This document shows, in pieces, positions 11,201 through 20,973 of a DNA stretch of 64,000 nucleotides. A program made the position numbers and the translations under genes. The notes beneath the pieces were generated by a model. That model was not told where the DNA came from. It was given only the letters and a program-made list of their open reading frames with translations, and did not search any database. The first letter of the stretch is position 1; every line of letters begins with the position of its first letter. This stretch comes from a virus, in IMG/VR virus record IMGVR_UViG_3300044922_000409, positions 35,738-99,737 of that record. One strand, written 5' to 3'.

Positions 11201-14200
11201 AGAGTTAACGACCCTTGATCCATCAGTATTACCTATTAACTCGTATGTGTTATGTACCTTTGAAAATGCAAGTTGGAATGTGTACCAAATTATATCATCT
11301 AAGTTATCACTTATTGCAATAACAATGATAGATGATACCACTGTAGAAATAACAGTTAATTCTTACATTAATTTTGATGTTGATTCATATGTTGGTATTA
11401 AACACAACTCGTTTAATTCATTTTATAAAGTAGTAAGTATCGGAACAAACAATTTTAGAATTAACATAGCTGGATTAAAGATTCCGACTAATGTTAAAAC
11501 TATTTCACTTGTTACTGCAAAATCTCGTCGTGTAAGTTCAATTGATAATATGAATTATACGTTAGCAGATTTAGGAACATCATCATTATTATGGGCAGAT
11601 AACACATTAGCTAATGATCAGACATGGGCAACTTGGAAACATCAATCTGTTTATACAAGAAATACGGTGTTTAATCAACAGTTAATTGATAATTTAAAAT
11701 TTGGAAAAAGCGTTGCATCAACTGCAGACGGTAACTTAGCAGCAATCACAACTGCGCTTGGCGAGGTTATGATCTACGATAGGTTAGGTAGTTCTAAACC
11801 ATGGACTCTCCGCCAAGTAATTAATAAACCGTTTATATCATCAGTTACTCCTATTGCAGACACAATTGCAACTGTTGTTGCTATATCTAAAGATGGTAAA
11901 TGGCTAGCAACTGGATCACCAACTGCTAGTTTTGCAACGGTGTCGATGCCAATGACTGGTTTAAATGTAACTGATATTAACGGTTTAAATACCGAGTATC
12001 CTGGGCAAGGTGTTGTGTCAATATACGAAAACACCAATAACATGTTTACATTAGTTAACACAGTTACGAGCCCAATGCCACAGTCGCATGAAAATTTTGG
12101 ATTAACTTTAGAATTTAGTATCGGTGCATCGCAATCATTGTTTGTAGGAACATCTCGTAGTTATAGTACAGTTTATCGATTGCAGTATATAGAAACAATC
12201 CGTGCAGGTACATTGTATAATCCAAATGGCAGTACTTCAACTTCTATTCAAGTTTCGACAACTGTTGATATTGTACCTGGCATGCGTATTAGAGGTACAA
12301 ATATTGATAACATTGTAACCGATGTTATTGATGATACAACTATCGTTCTTAATACGCCGTTGTCTGCAGATCCTGATGGTAATTTAATATTTTCTACATT
12401 AGAATGGAACTATTGTAATGAAGTATATTATAACGATCAGCCTGGTAGCAACTATGGTAAATTAATTAGGGTGTCAGCCGATGGCGCCATTTTAGTAATT
12501 TCTGCACCATATGGGTATGGGGTGTTTAGTTCCGGTCAGGTATACATATATGAATACGATATTATGTTAAATTCTTACATACTGTTAACGACGTTGTCAT
12601 CAACTAGTTCAAATTCACATAGTATTATGATGGAACAGTATGGTCAAAGTATTACGGTATCAAATAACGGTGAATACATAGCAGTATCAACACAAATGAA
12701 CACGTACACAGTTAACAGTAACTTACAGTGGGTACAGATGGCATCAATCGGAATAGTGTATATTTATGAACGTAACGGAAGTGACTATAACTTGTATTAT
12801 GAACCGATTGCTGCATCAGATATTACTAGCGGCTTTGGTACAGACATTCAATTCACAAATGATTATTCAACACTTGTAATTTATAGTCAAAATACAGATA
12901 ACACACACCGAATGTCTATTGATGCTGGCACAACTACATTTGATGCAGCAGAATTAGATACGATTAATACTACTACTATTACATATACACTTACTGAGTT
13001 TGGCGGCATTGACGTCTATGATCGGTATGGACTGAGTTGGGTTATTAGTGAACGATTAACTACTTTATCATTATCTGAAGATGGATACGGAACATCTATT
13101 GTTGCAACACCGGACAGTATACTAGTTAGTTCACCGTTTGCAGAAACTAGAGTTTCACAGTACATTAATTTGCAAACTGGCATCGTATACGATTATGTTA
13201 AACCGACCAACCAGTACAGTTGGACAATAAATCACTATCCTGTTGCCAAACCCGATGTAAAGAAAATTAAACAAGCATTTTTATATAATAGATCAACTAA
13301 CAAATTAATAAAGCATTTAGATCTAGTTGATTCGTTACAAGGTAAAAATTCAAGTATTGCTGATCAGGAAATTAAATTTAAATCGTTTTACGATCCAGCA
13401 GTATACAGTTCGCAAGTAGACAATCCAACATGGGTTAATGACGGTCTTGTAAATATAGATGATGGAATAGCATGGACTACAAATCAAGTAGGTGCATTAT
13501 GGTGGGATTTAAGAACAGCTAAATTTATTGATAGTTATACGGATGATGTAGTTTATAGAAACAGTACATGTAGTACACTTGCATTTGGTGCATCGATTGA
13601 CATATATGAATGGGTTGAAACAGATCTATTACCGTCGGAGTGGGATGCAGAGGCAGACACTGAAGCAGGATTAGCAATTGGTATAAGTGGAAAGTCGTTA
13701 TATGGTGATAATGCATTTAGTTACTGTCAACGATATAATAAGTTAACTCAACGTCTTATAAACACTTATTATTTTTGGGTTAAGAATAAAATAACAATAC
13801 CGTCAATTCCGGGAAGAAATTTGTCAGCAAATACGGTATCTAATTTAATTGCAAACCCGCGAGGCGCAGGGTACGAGTATTTGGCATTAACTGGATTAAA
13901 TTCGTTTAGTTTAGTAAATGTAAAATCACTATTACATCATACTGATGCGGTATTATCAGTTGAGTTTTGGAATGGCAATACTGTTGATCAAAATATTCAT
14001 TCACAGTGGAAACTTATTAGCACTTCTCCTAGAACAACTATACCTGCAAATATAGAACAAAAATGGTTTGATAGTTTGTGTGGGAAAGATTTAGGAAATC
14101 GAGTAGTGCCTGATCAATCGCTGCCAGTTAAATTGCAATATGGAATTGAAAATCGCCCACGCCAAAGTATGTTTATTAATCAATACGAAGCATTAAAGCA

Positions 14201-17200
14201 ACTAATTGAGCAAACTAACATAGTGTTACGCTCAAATTTAATAGTTGATACTCGTAATATGGCAAACTTGCACAAGTATGATGAACTTCCAAGTGTAACA
14301 CGCGGATTATACGACGACATTATTGATACTGATTTAGAATTACGATTTGCAATTGCAAAGTCGTATATTAAACCAGAAATTACACCAATAATAACAGATA
14401 GTGCAATTACTGGAATTATCGTAGTGTCTCCTGGACGCGGGTATTTAATAGCTCCGTATTTTACAGTTATTGGCAGCGGTACAGGTGCAATTATTAAATC
14501 GGTAATTAATGTAGCTGGTCAAATCATTGGTTGTGAAATTATAAGATCAGGAGTTGGGTATAATAGTACTACTACATTAGATATTAGAGATTATTCATTA
14601 TTAGTTAAAAGTGATTCTGCATCAAATAACGGATGGAGTATATACGCGTATCAATCAGCTACTGAAACATGGAGTAAGACACTATCTCAAACTTATAATA
14701 CTACCCGATATTGGGATTTAATTGATTGGTATGCAGATGGATATACACAATTTACAGCAATTACTCATTCAATTAATACATATGCTGATTTAAATTTGAT
14801 TAGTGTTAAAATTGGAGAACATGTAAAAATAAACACAACAAGTTCAAATCGATGGGTTCTGTTAAAAAAATATGCAAATGTAACATCAGTTGACTGGACA
14901 CTTTCATATAAAGTTATTGGTAGTCAAAACGGTACAATTCAATTTAACTCATTATTATATGATTTTAACGATACAGTAATTGGGTATGATGGATTGTTGT
15001 ATGATTCTGGAGTATTTGATAACGGCGCATCAACCGAGTTACGGATAATTTTAAATTCAATAAAGGACGATTTATTAATTGACGACTTAAAATCACAATA
15101 TTTAAGTTTATTTTTCTCTAGCATTCGATATGCAATGTCTGAACAGACATATATTGATTGGATTTTTAAAACAAGTTTTGTTAATGTGACTCACAAAGTC
15201 GGTAATTTACATCAGTCAGTTACATATCGTAATGATAATTTATCAAATTTTGAGGATTACGTATCAGAAGTAACACCGTATAGAAGTCAAATTAGAGAAT
15301 ATGTAAGTTTATATAATAATATTGATGTAGGTAAATTTGCAGTAACCGATTTTGATATGCCACCTGCAATTATCAATGGTAGTATTGCCCCTGTAGTTGC
15401 GGTAATTAACAGTGATGATGAAATTATAGTATCCTCTGGAAATATAGATAGTTATCCATGGAAAAGTTGGGCCGATACTGTAGGTTTTTCAGTAGTATCA
15501 ATAAAATTATTAGATGGAGGTTCTGGATATGTGTCTGAACCGACTATTAAAATTTCTGGAGCATCCGGTTCAGATGCTCATGCAACTGCATTTATTTTAA
15601 ATGGTAAAGTAAATCGAATTAATTTGATAACATATGGCTCAAAATATTTGTCAATACCGACTATTTCGTTTGAAGGTGGGTTACGTGCAGGCGGAGTTTC
15701 TGCAAGCGCAATTGCAATTTTAGGAAACAGTGTTGTCCGATCTAATCTAGTTGCTGTTAAATTTGATAGAGTTACATCAACATACGATGCAATTACATTA
15801 TCTCATACAGAAACATTTGTTGGAACCGGATCAAAATTGCAATTTCCGTTAATATGGGTTCCGAATGTACAAATTGGGTATTCTAGCGTAACAGTTAATG
15901 GAATTTCGGAATTGCGTGATAACTATACACTTCGAATTGTTACTTCTAATATTAACGGAACTGTAAAGTATTCTGGATCAATAACATTTGTAACAGCACC
16001 ACCTGTTGGATACGAAATTAATGTAACATATATGAAAGACGTGTCGATGTTAACAGCTGCTGATCGTATCCAGTATTTTTATAATTCTCCAGATGGCGGA
16101 TTAGGACATGAACTATCACAGTTAATGACCGGTGTTGAATACGCCGGTGTGATACTTAGCGGAAAAGATGTTAATACTGCAAACGGTTGGGGAAGTGGCG
16201 GTTATTATACTGATAAATGGGATAGTTATAAATCGGTAATTGATGATTACAGTATAACAGTGTCTGCTGATGTGCATGATATTCAAATGCCATATGTACC
16301 AGTAGTTGGTACTATGCTAAATGTATATTATTATCCAGTAAGTATTGCAGATACATTTAATACTGATGGTAGAACGTTAACTTACACCTATTCTAATTAT
16401 GAACAAGTTCCGACTGTTAATTTATATAAGGTTGTATCAACTTCATTAGTAACTGCAGCTTTAAGTGATATAATTTATGTAACTTCGGTATACGGCATTA
16501 ATGTTGGTGATACAGTTACTGATTTTACTAATATCAAATGGACTAAATTATTAAAAGCAACGTCTACTAGTATTGCTAACGGACATTATTATGTAACATT
16601 ATCATCGATTGATCAGTTAACTATCGGTATGCCGTTATTATTCTTAGGTAATGAATTTAGCAATTTGCAAGACGGATATACATATTATGTTAAAACTATC
16701 AGTGCTACTAACCGTATTACAATTAGTGGCACAGTAAGCGGACCTGAAATTGTATTAACTGCTGATACCGGTAGTATGACAGTAGTAGTTGGTGCATTCA
16801 AGTATGATACTACTGTAATTGAAGTTAATAAAATAACTAATGCTGTAACATTATCTCAACCAGTAAGTACTATTATATTAGAAAATACTTCATTAAAATT
16901 TGGTCGAACATTGTCAAAGTATCAAGATTTAGCAAATATCAGTAGAACTAAATTTACATTAATGAAAAAATTACCAATTGGCATGATTATAGAAGTATCG
17001 GGTACAAGAGAAGCTATTAGACTTGATGATGATAATTATGGTAATATAACTACTATACCTAAAAATACTAATGCAATCATGTCACCGTATATTGCAGACG
17101 GTACCGGCGATATGATTATTATACCTACTAATTATGTAGATGTATACGGAAACACTCGTACATTTACTGTTTCAGCAGGTGACAGGTTTGTGATTCGTAA

Positions 17201-18305
17201 ATCAACTAGTAGCGGCTCTGAAGAATTAATTGATATCGATTCTGCTATTTCGGGGGGCACTTTTGCAATTGGCTCAGCTGCTGGGATTGCAGCTGATGAC
17301 ATTATCATCGATGGCGATATGTTAACAAATCAAGACACGCACGCCGGACCTGAAGAAGTAGTACCCGGACAGGTAATTGATGCAGTTGCTATTACTATAT
17401 TTGATACAAACGTATCCGGATCGTACATGCAGTTTAAAGACATGTTAAATCGTACACATTTTAAACGGTTAAACGCATTTAAATATACTACATTAACTAC
17501 AGCTATATCACAAACTAGTACTACTATAACAGTAGCTGATGCAACAACGTTTGATTTACCAAATCCAACAGGTAATAAACCGGGTGTAATTTATGTTAAC
17601 GGTGAACGAATTGAGTTTTTTACAATTACCGGAAATGTATTAGGGCAATTGCGTAGAGGTACATTAGGAACTAGTATTCCTGTAACCCATCCGATAGGTA
17701 CTAATGTACAAGAAATTAGTACCGGCGAATCGATGCCGGTATCTGATCAAATTATTATGGACCAGTATGAATCAGATGGTACTAATTTACTTACTATTGC
17801 AATTTCTCCTACTAAATCAAAAGATATTTGGAAAACATCAATACCTAATGCTGCATCATACGGCCAATGTAACGACATTGATGTATATATTGGCGGATAT
17901 GACGAATCAATATGGGGGTCGTTAGTTTCATATACTGACGGAATGATAGTTAAACACAATAGCTATACATATAGATGTGTCGAAGATCACATTAGCAGTA
18001 GTAGCTTTAGTACAGATATTTCTAAATGGATATTTTTTATTGGTAATATAAAATTAAAAAAATCTCCATACAGTATACATAATAGTAATATTAATGCAAC
18101 AAGTCCCGAGGGTGATATTGCGTTTGATGCTGATTTTTCAGTAGATGGTAAATCTAAGCAAATTCGATTAACTAATGTTTTACCGATTGGAACTCAAGTT
18201 ACTGTTATTAAACGGACAGGAATGTCTTGGAACTTACCAACTACATCTGCAGTTATATCAACGTTCTTAAATGCAGTACCTGGAAGTCAGTATCTTAACA
18301 ATTAA
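5238..18305 (+). CDS. Giant virion protein (4355 residues) at the gp7 position
   Basis: Uninterrupted frame of 13,068 bases directly after gp6, overlapping it by TAATG. T4 has gp7 (1032 residues) here; similar giant proteins follow gp6 in T4-like phages of aquatic bacteria, from memory. The N-terminus (L-P-S-Y-Y-R-T-D-T-N-K-K-F-L, residues 28-41; Q-N-Y-Q-L-E-P at 82-88) is the recognisable conserved part. Residues about 2150-2660 hold WD/FG-GAP-like blades: S-K-D-G-K-W-L-A-T-G, N-N-G-E-Y-I-A-V-S and V-Y-I-Y-E segments recur, suggesting a beta-propeller. Two G-G-x-G-Y-x-x-x-P repeats occur near 3060-3120 and 3420-3490. The C-terminal 250 residues contain L-R-R-G-T-L-G. No transmembrane segment seen. 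Role as a wedge or peripheral baseplate protein is inferred from position and length. Confidence 0.75.
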   Translation: MVNKKITLPRSTATDTSNSDNTANFLPSYYRTDTNKKFLHATINQLTQPGTVKKVNGYIGRLNAKASSSADIFINAPTQVRQNYQLEPGLVITDNIDNTVYLKDYQDYINQLRVNGANVFDHSRLNNQEFYSWDPHIDWDKFVNFQDYYWLPNGPNTISISHAATTDQSVFTVTIDTAGLDSAYVFTPNGFNRNPTITLYRGKTYEFNIHSTDNVFSFKTIRTEGTLNRYITPTLDNNSITSGKIIFTVPYNAPDVLFYVSESNIDLGGTISILDINTSGFIDVATEIIGKQSFQMPNGKLLSNGMCLLFTGEVTPALYATGKFYVEGVGTAIKLIPERDLEIIAPYTTSEMILFDATPFDTTPFSDATTFAGNPDYIVINRSSTDKNQWSRYNKWFHKSVIETSAAINGITATVDQSMRAVRPIIEFDANLKLFNFGTTAITDISIIDRYTTDAFSTIEGSLGHTVDNIPLQHGQRIIFTADTDQLVANNVYRVEFIDVKHTTDGFGVSNSRQIRLVLELKPSENQVVLVQQGTISQGTMFWYNGNTWISAQQKTKLNQPPLFDVVDSNAISFGNGAVYPGTTFKGTSVFSYKVGTGIADSKLGFPLSYKNINNIGDINFNFTLLTDMFQYDQSSNTITKTTDVGYLIKTVNGHVNYVNGWQTSSVSNVQPAVRIYRNSEMTNNFDIDIFDTLPALIDISVRVYINGMRSPASNWVIKTTATSVTVGQVPLTQYQIVFNTPVLLTDCVTIKVYSRTPINTNGFYEIPINLQHNPLNGVLTEFTLGEVIDHVDSIIDNIYTGTSFVGIFPGLSNLRDLGNVTQFGTKFVQHSGPLSLPMYHLTSANNVINAIEKSRDDYCKFKRAFMVLAETLGVDTHPINHVNLILRTLNADVPATAPYYFSDMVPYGAYSKIDVTVRDPESNIFSLSKVFSLSELSTSAVLIYVNDRQLLHGKDYTFSNQGFVIVTALLNVADVVSVYEYSTTDGCLIPETPTKLGIWPKYEPKIFLDTTLLTPSRMIQGHDGSLILAYNDYRDDLILELEKRIYNNIKIKYDPTIFDICDMIPSYARTTDYSLDEFNLVLSANYYQWSTHVKKDFSIPSLPGTRNNPFTFNYSSNFAPDGRPTPGFWRGIYQWVYDTDRPHLCPWEMLGISEEPIWWSTVYGLAPYTSDNLVMWNDISNGLVKEPDQPIVKKTKFVKSFLMNYLPVDSNGRLVSPLTNNIASGTSSSDVQLSFKFGDVSPTEAAWRRHSHYPFSVLKTLLLLKPAMTMGLTLDRNRIVRNLTDQLIYLDTGVRIRLADIKLPSVYLSSTRVQTAGLINYLVNYIDCNELSLYNEYKNNLSKVTAQLCYRVGAFTSKEKFNLLLESKSPSSVGNIFIPPEDYKVIMNTSSPIASLVYSGVTITKVEGGFEVTGYSKTQPYFTYYASYYSGSTITVGGISAVYSVWTPYHYYVVGFVVKYNNSYWQTKISHNSTEYFSIDHFTLLPSIPIVGGSKVEFRTRWESTEIIVPYGTKFSSIQEVTDFLLGYGKWLTDQGFVFDDYNDQLGSVSNWETSAKEFIFWTANNWGVSQQLWDDWVPDMLITFDTIVRYTGDYYRAIRTMQEPVFNETDYELINGLSSNGNSVITLSPAATKLQFKTILSVVDDITNPDYVYEMFNAQGSPIHSNLVNSYRSGNIVSYSTTDINAYIYCASFYLVQKEHVIVMNNATMFNDVVYNPESGYKQDKIKVSGYVSIEWNGSLNVPGFIVDSAIIHEWEIWKDYSVGDIVKHQTFYYSASKFLSGTQKFNDLDWIKLTEKPTAKLLPNWNYKATQFTDFYSLDSDNFDAAQQKMAQHLIGYQKRQYLENIIQDDTSEFKFYQGMIIEKGTTNVLNKLFDVLSLDGQESMEFYEEWAIRTGQYGASSAYNTVEFILDEALIRTNPQGVELVTTTQQLDDRIIRQIPSDVYVKPLGYTPYIWPALSSTSSILRSSGHVRADEVTVTIRSPEELTTLDPSVLPINSYVLCTFENASWNVYQIISSKLSLIAITMIDDTTVEITVNSYINFDVDSYVGIKHNSFNSFYKVVSIGTNNFRINIAGLKIPTNVKTISLVTAKSRRVSSIDNMNYTLADLGTSSLLWADNTLANDQTWATWKHQSVYTRNTVFNQQLIDNLKFGKSVASTADGNLAAITTALGEVMIYDRLGSSKPWTLRQVINKPFISSVTPIADTIATVVAISKDGKWLATGSPTASFATVSMPMTGLNVTDINGLNTEYPGQGVVSIYENTNNMFTLVNTVTSPMPQSHENFGLTLEFSIGASQSLFVGTSRSYSTVYRLQYIETIRAGTLYNPNGSTSTSIQVSTTVDIVPGMRIRGTNIDNIVTDVIDDTTIVLNTPLSADPDGNLIFSTLEWNYCNEVYYNDQPGSNYGKLIRVSADGAILVISAPYGYGVFSSGQVYIYEYDIMLNSYILLTTLSSTSSNSHSIMMEQYGQSITVSNNGEYIAVSTQMNTYTVNSNLQWVQMASIGIVYIYERNGSDYNLYYEPIAASDITSGFGTDIQFTNDYSTLVIYSQNTDNTHRMSIDAGTTTFDAAELDTINTTTITYTLTEFGGIDVYDRYGLSWVISERLTTLSLSEDGYGTSIVATPDSILVSSPFAETRVSQYINLQTGIVYDYVKPTNQYSWTINHYPVAKPDVKKIKQAFLYNRSTNKLIKHLDLVDSLQGKNSSIADQEIKFKSFYDPAVYSSQVDNPTWVNDGLVNIDDGIAWTTNQVGALWWDLRTAKFIDSYTDDVVYRNSTCSTLAFGASIDIYEWVETDLLPSEWDAEADTEAGLAIGISGKSLYGDNAFSYCQRYNKLTQRLINTYYFWVKNKITIPSIPGRNLSANTVSNLIANPRGAGYEYLALTGLNSFSLVNVKSLLHHTDAVLSVEFWNGNTVDQNIHSQWKLISTSPRTTIPANIEQKWFDSLCGKDLGNRVVPDQSLPVKLQYGIENRPRQSMFINQYEALKQLIEQTNIVLRSNLIVDTRNMANLHKYDELPSVTRGLYDDIIDTDLELRFAIAKSYIKPEITPIITDSAITGIIVVSPGRGYLIAPYFTVIGSGTGAIIKSVINVAGQIIGCEIIRSGVGYNSTTTLDIRDYSLLVKSDSASNNGWSIYAYQSATETWSKTLSQTYNTTRYWDLIDWYADGYTQFTAITHSINTYADLNLISVKIGEHVKINTTSSNRWVLLKKYANVTSVDWTLSYKVIGSQNGTIQFNSLLYDFNDTVIGYDGLLYDSGVFDNGASTELRIILNSIKDDLLIDDLKSQYLSLFFSSIRYAMSEQTYIDWIFKTSFVNVTHKVGNLHQSVTYRNDNLSNFEDYVSEVTPYRSQIREYVSLYNNIDVGKFAVTDFDMPPAIINGSIAPVVAVINSDDEIIVSSGNIDSYPWKSWADTVGFSVVSIKLLDGGSGYVSEPTIKISGASGSDAHATAFILNGKVNRINLITYGSKYLSIPTISFEGGLRAGGVSASAIAILGNSVVRSNLVAVKFDRVTSTYDAITLSHTETFVGTGSKLQFPLIWVPNVQIGYSSVTVNGISELRDNYTLRIVTSNINGTVKYSGSITFVTAPPVGYEINVTYMKDVSMLTAADRIQYFYNSPDGGLGHELSQLMTGVEYAGVILSGKDVNTANGWGSGGYYTDKWDSYKSVIDDYSITVSADVHDIQMPYVPVVGTMLNVYYYPVSIADTFNTDGRTLTYTYSNYEQVPTVNLYKVVSTSLVTAALSDIIYVTSVYGINVGDTVTDFTNIKWTKLLKATSTSIANGHYYVTLSSIDQLTIGMPLLFLGNEFSNLQDGYTYYVKTISATNRITISGTVSGPEIVLTADTGSMTVVVGAFKYDTTVIEVNKITNAVTLSQPVSTIILENTSLKFGRTLSKYQDLANISRTKFTLMKKLPIGMIIEVSGTREAIRLDDDNYGNITTIPKNTNAIMSPYIADGTGDMIIIPTNYVDVYGNTRTFTVSAGDRFVIRKSTSSGSEELIDIDSAISGGTFAIGSAAGIAADDIIIDGDMLTNQDTHAGPEEVVPGQVIDAVAITIFDTNVSGSYMQFKDMLNRTHFKRLNAFKYTTLTTAISQTSTTITVADATTFDLPNPTGNKPGVIYVNGERIEFFTITGNVLGQLRRGTLGTSIPVTHPIGTNVQEISTGESMPVSDQIIMDQYESDGTNLLTIAISPTKSKDIWKTSIPNAASYGQCNDIDVYIGGYDESIWGSLVSYTDGMIVKHNSYTYRCVEDHISSSSFSTDISKWIFFIGNIKLKKSPYSIHNSNINATSPEGDIAFDADFSVDGKSKQIRLTNVLPIGTQVTVIKRTGMSWNLPTTSAVISTFLNAVPGSQYLNN

Positions 18306-18325
18306 ACTAACAGTTAATATTACTT

Positions 18326-18333
18326 GATAAATA
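18326..18333 (+). promoter_or_regulatory. Late promoter-like motif
   Basis: GATAAATA in the 48-base gap after the giant gene, 20 bases before the next ATG; 7 of 8 match to the T4 late element. A purine-rich AAGAGAGAA follows as ribosome binding site. Confidence 0.5.
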
Positions 18334-18353
18334 TATGATAAAGAGAGAACACT

Positions 18354-18962
18354 ATGCAGAATAAAGATATAACAGGATTACATATAGAAGGACACATTAA
18401 AATATATGATCCCATTAGTAAAGAAGTATATGTGAATAAACGAAATGCAATTCATTACGAAAATATAAGTATTGCATTAGCAAAAAGTATAGCTGACAGA
18501 GGACAGGGATTTATTTATGAAATGGGGTTCGGTAATGGCGGAACAACCGTTGACCCAACTGGCATTATTACATATTTAACACCTAATAGTTCAGGTTCAA
18601 ATGCAAGTTTGTATAATGAAACATATTTAAAAATTGTAAATGATCGGTCTATTAATAATACTGATCCTACTAGAAATTTTATTGAAACTCGCCATGTTAC
18701 TGGAATGAATTATACTGATGTATTTGTTACATGTTTATTAGATTATACAGAACCAACCGGTCAAGAGGCATTTGACACATCGTCAAGTAACAACGGAACA
18801 TTTGTTTTTGACGAATTAGGATTAAAATCATACAATGCAGACGGCACTAGTATGTTATTAACTCACGTTATTTTTCATCCTGTACAAAAATCATTAAATC
18901 GATTAATACAGATTGATTATACCGTTCGTATACAAAGTTTAACAAGTATAGCAGGAGTATAA
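18354..18962 (+). CDS. Putative virion protein, 202 residues, unknown role
   Basis: Not assigned to a family with certainty. The protein has an N-terminal beta-type stretch (H-I-E-G-H-I-K-I-Y-D-P), a Gly/Thr-rich segment around residues 60-72 (M-G-F-G-N-G-G-T-T) and a hydrophobic beta-rich C-terminus with I-D-Y-T-V-R-I-Q. No signal peptide or membrane segment. It lies between the giant baseplate-region protein and the fibre genes, with its own late promoter-like motif, and is followed after one base by the next gene. Position suggests a tail-fibre or baseplate attachment protein; this is inference from context only. Confidence 0.6.
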   Translation: MQNKDITGLHIEGHIKIYDPISKEVYVNKRNAIHYENISIALAKSIADRGQGFIYEMGFGNGGTTVDPTGIITYLTPNSSGSNASLYNETYLKIVNDRSINNTDPTRNFIETRHVTGMNYTDVFVTCLLDYTEPTGQEAFDTSSSNNGTFVFDELGLKSYNADGTSMLLTHVIFHPVQKSLNRLIQIDYTVRIQSLTSIAGV

Positions 18963-18963
18963 T

Positions 18964-20973
18964 ATGGCATATCAAGTTAAATTTACAGAAGCAACTAACT
19001 CAGCTAAGCCGGCAATTGTTGTTGAAGATAAAACAATTAATGCACAAACTGATCTTAACTTTGTTGGACAAAATTATGCAGGGTATGCTCCAATTCTTGC
19101 AGAAAATTTCTTGCATTTGTTGGAAAATTTTGCTAAAAGTACAGCTCCGACTAATCCAGTTGAAGGTCAGATATGGTATGATAATACCACAGGGGAAAAC
19201 ATACTTAAGGTGTTTGATGGCACCACTTGGAATCCTACTGGATCAATAAAAAAAGCAGTAGCTGCACCCGATGTTGCAAATAGTACAAATGGTGATTTAT
19301 GGGTAAATCCTATAACACGACAACTGTATATTTTTTCAGGTATTACCTGGGAATTAATTGGTCCTCAATTTAGTAGTGGTGTAAAAACAGGCCCATTAGT
19401 AGAATTATTTGTTGATACACTAGTTGACGTAACAAATAACCAACCGCATTCAGTAATATCGTTGTATGCAAGTAACGAAAGATTGGCAATTATAAGTGCT
19501 GATTCGTTTATTCCAAAATCGTATACTATTGGATTTGCAACAATTAATCGAGGAATCAATTTATCAACTATTAATAGTAGTGCAACTTCTCTTATTAAGT
19601 TATGGGGAACTGCACGGTCGGCAGATTCATTAGTAGTTGGCAGTGCAGAAGTTAGTGCTTCAAATTTTTTAAGAGCTGATGTTGCATCAACTACTACCGC
19701 TGCATTAAATGTGCAATCTGATAGTGGTATCTCAGTTGGTAGTGATTTAAGTTTTAGTATTAATGCAACTACATCAGTAATTGGGTTAACTGCAAAAAAT
19801 AAAAATATTGGCATTAAAGTGCAGGATAATCAAGGTGTGACTACTGTTATTCATGTTGATACACAGAAACGAGTAGGAATTGGGTCAAATAATACATCAC
19901 CGTTATCTACATTAGATGTAGGAGGAGATGCACTCATTCGTACTAGTTTAACTGTTGGTAGTGTTGACGACGTTGTACCGGGAAGTATTAATTTGTACGG
20001 TAACATGACTGTATTTAAAACATCAACATTTAAAGATATTGCAACTTTTGAAAAACCGATACGTGTTTATAATTTAACCGGCGGAGCAGTTATATTACCG
20101 CAATATACCGTGGATCAGTTAGTAGCAAGTCGTCCTATGTACGACATCGGTTCAGCGGTATTGCCATTTAGAAACATGTATGCTAAGTCATTTGTAGGTG
20201 ATTTAACAGGTAGTGTAACTGGTACGCTTACTGGAAACGTAACAGGTTCAGCATCTTATTTAAAGAATGCAGTTAACATGACGTTAACTGGTGACGTTAC
20301 TACTGCAGCAACACAGTTTAATGGGCAGTCGGATGTTACATTTACAACTACTATTAGTCAAGGATTTATTACCTCAAAAGATCCAGCAGATGCATCGTTT
20401 GATACTGATCAAATATTAACATTTCGTACTAAAACTGGGCTGCAACGTACTACTAAGGCATTATTTTTGCAATCGGTTCCGTCAGTACCAACAGGCGCAA
20501 TTTTACCATTTGCTGGTTCTATAATACCAGCTGGATATTTGTTATGTGACGGTAGCGAAATATTAATTTCGTCATATATTCAATTACATAATACGCTAGG
20601 ATATGCATATCGAGATCCAACATTGTTAGTTGGTGTTGGAACATTTGCATTACCTGATTTGCGAGGTAGATTTCCATTAGGTTGTGATAACATGGACAAC
20701 AAATTAACTATTCTTAATGCTAGTGGTTCTACCGTTAACGCCGGCGGTAATCGAAATGGAACTATAGATAACGCTAGTAATGCAGCAAATCGAGTTCAAA
20801 ATCCAAATTCTAAAAAGACTGGTGCATCTTCAGGTACTGATACATTAGGCATTGCTGCACAAGCTAATGCAACCGGCGATAAAATGCTAGCAAATTCAAA
20901 CGGATCTATGTATTCTATTATGAATCCATATCAAACAATAAATTATATCATATTTACCGGAGTAGTAACCTAA
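18964..20973 (+). CDS. Tail fibre protein with tail-collar domain
   Basis: 669-residue fibre-type protein. Residues 1-95 form a module shared with the next two genes (Y-A-G-Y-A-P, then N-F-L-H-L-L-E-N-F-A, G-Q-I-W-Y-D and L-K-V-F-D-G-T-T-W). Residues about 160-330 are Ser/Thr/Ala-rich shaft sequence. G-S-V-T-G-T-L-T-G-N-V-T-G repeats at about 418-430 are typical of phage fibre shafts. Residues 500-575 match the phage tail collar domain: V-P-T-G-A-I-L-P-F-A-G, G-Y-L-L-C-D-G and F-A-L-P-D-L-R-G-R-F-P. The last 90 residues are Asn/Gly/Ala-rich, as in collar-domain fibre tips. TAATG overlap links it to the next gene, so the three fibre genes are probably co-transcribed. Confidence 0.85.
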   Translation: MAYQVKFTEATNSAKPAIVVEDKTINAQTDLNFVGQNYAGYAPILAENFLHLLENFAKSTAPTNPVEGQIWYDNTTGENILKVFDGTTWNPTGSIKKAVAAPDVANSTNGDLWVNPITRQLYIFSGITWELIGPQFSSGVKTGPLVELFVDTLVDVTNNQPHSVISLYASNERLAIISADSFIPKSYTIGFATINRGINLSTINSSATSLIKLWGTARSADSLVVGSAEVSASNFLRADVASTTTAALNVQSDSGISVGSDLSFSINATTSVIGLTAKNKNIGIKVQDNQGVTTVIHVDTQKRVGIGSNNTSPLSTLDVGGDALIRTSLTVGSVDDVVPGSINLYGNMTVFKTSTFKDIATFEKPIRVYNLTGGAVILPQYTVDQLVASRPMYDIGSAVLPFRNMYAKSFVGDLTGSVTGTLTGNVTGSASYLKNAVNMTLTGDVTTAATQFNGQSDVTFTTTISQGFITSKDPADASFDTDQILTFRTKTGLQRTTKALFLQSVPSVPTGAILPFAGSIIPAGYLLCDGSEILISSYIQLHNTLGYAYRDPTLLVGVGTFALPDLRGRFPLGCDNMDNKLTILNASGSTVNAGGNRNGTIDNASNAANRVQNPNSKKTGASSGTDTLGIAAQANATGDKMLANSNGSMYSIMNPYQTINYIIFTGVVT

